The notes beneath the pieces were generated by a model that had not been told where the DNA came from, searched no databases, and was given only the letters and a program-made list of their open reading frames with translations. From NCBI GenBank assembly GCA_023228085.1, contig JALOBW010000005.1:1-64000 (forward strand): a stretch of DNA of 64,000 nt, given 5' to 3'. Positions 62,587 to 64,000 of this stretch are shown here, one piece after another. The stretch is from a bacterium (GTDB lineage Bacteria; Patescibacteriota; Minisyncoccia; Minisyncoccales; Minisyncoccaceae). Every line of letters begins with the position of its first letter. Position 1 is the stretch's first letter. The position numbers were made by a program, and so were the translations under genes.

Positions 62587-63093
62587 TTACTTTATTTCTA
62601 GCAATTCTACTTCAAAAATCAAAGTTGAATTTGCTGGTATTAAACCACTAATCTCTCTGTCTCCATATGCAAGACTAGAAGGTATTGTTAATTTTCTTTT
62701 TTCACCAACTTTCATACCAAGCAAGCCCTGGTCCCATCCTTTTATAACTTGTCCCGCACCAACAGTAAATTCAAAAGGAGTCTTTCTATCAACACTTGAG
62801 TCAAACTTTTTTCCATCGGTTAATGTTCCCACATAATGCACACTAATAGTATCTCCCGCCTTTGTAGTCACTGTTCCAGTTCCTTCTTTTAATGTTTCTA
62901 TTTTTAATTCATCCATCTTTTTATTGTTATTAGTAATTGTGTTATTATTTTCAGGTTTTTTTTCTTCTTTACTGTTGCCGAAAAAATCAAAAGACACCAT
63001 AGCATAAATAATACCAAGAACCAGTATAGTGATTCCTATATAGCCTAATATCTTAATAACATTTTGATTTTTTGTCTTCTCGTTTTCTATCAT
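62587..63093 (-). CDS. Membrane-anchored FKBP-type peptidyl-prolyl isomerase
   Basis: The 168-residue protein has an N-terminal membrane anchor (VIKILGYIGITILVLGIIYA), an acidic/asparagine linker, then an FKBP domain (ISVHYVGTLTDGKKFDSSVD, TPFEFTVGAGQVIKGWDQGL, IPSSLAYGDRE). It probably folds proteins outside the cytoplasmic membrane. Confidence 0.95.
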   Translation of the reverse strand: MIENEKTKNQNVIKILGYIGITILVLGIIYAMVSFDFFGNSKEEKKPENNNTITNNNKKMDELKIETLKEGTGTVTTKAGDTISVHYVGTLTDGKKFDSSVDRKTPFEFTVGAGQVIKGWDQGLLGMKVGEKRKLTIPSSLAYGDREISGLIPANSTLIFEVELLEIK

Positions 63094-63117
63094 ATTGTTT
63101 ATTTTAACTTTTAATTA

Positions 63118-63840
63118 TTAACTTATTCTTACTCCCGAGGAAATCTCCTTATCTACTATTAAAACAGAAAGAGATTGTTCATCGTGAGCCGCTAATACCA
63201 TTCCTTGACTTTCTTGTCCTAGAAGCATTCGTGGCTCAAGATTAGCAACTATTGCTATTCTTTTCCCAATTAATTCTTCTGGCTTGTAAAACTTGCCTAT
63301 CCCAGCGAGTATTTGTCTAGTTTCACCATTAAGTTCAACAGTTAATTTTATTAACTTATCTGATCCCTCCAAACAAGAAGCTTCAATCACTTTTGCAAGC
63401 CTTATATCAACTTTTTCAAATTGATTAAAGTTGATTTTTCCATTAGAAACTTCTGAGACCTTGTTATTGCTCCATACACCATGAATATTACAATACGTTC
63501 TTGCTATAACCTCACCCAAATCTGATGTTTCTATCTTTATTTCTGGTAATTGTCCGGGCTTTAAAAACTTTCTGTAAGAAATACTTCCTATTGTAAGCTC
63601 TATCCACTCAATAAAATGATCTTCATCCATTGGATGTATTACCTTACCAGCTGTTGCTTTGACTATATTTCCACTTCTTTCTATTACGGGCAAGTGCTTT
63701 TCTGTACCTTCGTCAAATTCCTTTTCGGGCATTATTTCCATGGGTTGCCCACAACAAACAAGCTGTCCAGCTCCTGCGTGTAATAATTCTACTACATTTC
63801 CGCAAATATTGCATTTGCATATCTGTTTTATTTGATTCAT
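63118..63840 (-). CDS. Superoxide reductase (desulfoferrodoxin) fused to a tRNA-binding domain
   Basis: In this 240-residue fusion, residues 1-~125 are 2Fe-type desulfoferrodoxin: the Dx rubredoxin-like site has C10, C13 and the CC pair C29-C30, and the SOR iron site has E47-K48-H49, H69, H75, C117 and H120 (HPMDEDHFIEWIEL; YCNIHGVW), almost exactly the canonical numbering. Residues ~137-240 are a tRNA-binding OB-fold of the MetRS C-terminal/Trbp111 type (FEKVDIRLAKVIEASCLEGS; GIGKFYKPEELIGKR; LLGQESQGMVLAA). A short linker joins them in frame with no stop. The superoxide-detoxifying and tRNA-binding modules are each common; their fusion is not one I know. Confidence 0.93.
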   Translation of the reverse strand: MNQIKQICKCNICGNVVELLHAGAGQLVCCGQPMEIMPEKEFDEGTEKHLPVIERSGNIVKATAGKVIHPMDEDHFIEWIELTIGSISYRKFLKPGQLPEIKIETSDLGEVIARTYCNIHGVWSNNKVSEVSNGKINFNQFEKVDIRLAKVIEASCLEGSDKLIKLTVELNGETRQILAGIGKFYKPEELIGKRIAIVANLEPRMLLGQESQGMVLAAHDEQSLSVLIVDKEISSGVRIS

Positions 63841-63870
63841 AATTTATAAATAAACAATTATTATTCTAAT

Positions 63871-63876
63871 TATAAT
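63871..63876 (+). promoter_or_regulatory. -10 element of a rightward gene
   Basis: A perfect TATAAT about 10 bp before the ATG at 63887; no clear -35. It implies a nearly leaderless mRNA. Confidence 0.4.
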
Positions 63877-63886
63877 ACAAGCAACA

Positions 63887-64000
63887 ATGAAATTCAATCA
63901 AAAACTAATCATATCCGCTGTGGTTATTGCATTATTTTCTATAACAACAATAGTAGCATACGCTGCTACAAGCAATGCAGCAAAAGATCAAGAGCTTAAA
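63887..64000 (+). CDS. Secreted protein, N-terminus only
   Basis: The frame starts MKFNQKLIISAVVIALFSIT, a signal peptide ending near VAYAATSNA, and continues to the window edge. Nothing of the mature domain is visible. It is transcribed away from the superoxide reductase gene. Confidence 0.6.
   Translation, partial: MKFNQKLIISAVVIALFSITTIVAYAATSNAAKDQELK

Overview
The window is AT-rich, and almost every gene lies on the minus strand. Gene content and order point to a Candidate Phyla Radiation (Patescibacteria) bacterium, most likely Parcubacteria-like. The spc operon lacks rpmD (L30) between rpsE and rplO, which is characteristic of CPR genomes. Many typical CPR families occur, including GerMN/Gmad2 lipoprotein-like proteins, DUF5663, divergent PAP2, a VirD4/HerA-like ATPase with a J-domain partner, and LTD surface proteins. 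Core genes mostly lack a visible Shine-Dalgarno sequence. Lineage is inferred; no 16S gene is present.

Layout. 1-6273: the first 2091 codons of a giant secreted repeat protein. 6582-23324: map, adk, secY, the spc/S10 ribosomal operons, tuf, a small antitoxin-like gene, fusA, rpsG and rpsL, headed by a good sigma70-type promoter. 23.7-26.6 kb: a small accessory island with a Nudix protein, a pilin-like protein, a frameshifted pilin and a small secreted protein. 26790-34948: a complete type V-A CRISPR-Cas locus (cas12a-cas4-cas1-cas2, leader, 40 repeats and 39 spacers). All of it is transcribed on the minus strand, and key nuclease, PAM-contact and adaptation residues are intact. 35-41.6 kb: glmS, leuS, an orphan solute-binding protein, a broken coiled-coil gene and a site-2 protease. 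41.6-42.3 kb: an intergenic repeat island and tRNA-Pro. 42.3-46.7 kb: rpmB, an orphan soluble PAS-chemoreceptor, a slipin and small secreted proteins. 46.85-47.6 kb: a tRNA cluster (Leu, Gly, broken Gly, Val) followed by a structured RNA gene with its own promoter and terminator and 6S-RNA-like architecture. 47.6-64 kb: ComEC-like hydrolase, ferredoxin, pyrophosphatase, gpsA, a UvrD-nuclease fusion, a T4SS-like ATPase cluster, alkylation repair, uppP, PrmC-like, divergent PAP2, truB, FKBP, and a superoxide reductase fused to a tRNA-binding domain.

The most unusual signal is a set of three small elements attached to tRNA genes (tRNA-Pro at 42.1-42.3 kb, tRNA-Gly at 46.95-47.13 kb, and a disrupted tRNA-Gly at 47.17-47.32 kb). 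All three share one covarying RNA fold. Each carries a guide-like segment that is the reverse complement of the adjoining T-arm (or of the sequence replacing it), and in two cases the tRNA 3' end is duplicated on the far side. I do not recognise this as a named element. Other noteworthy points are the superoxide reductase/tRNA-binding fusion, the palindromic 16-bp tandem repeats at two loci, palindromes upstream of cas12a and in the CRISPR leader, and a few accessory genes with strong ribosome binding sites that look acquired.
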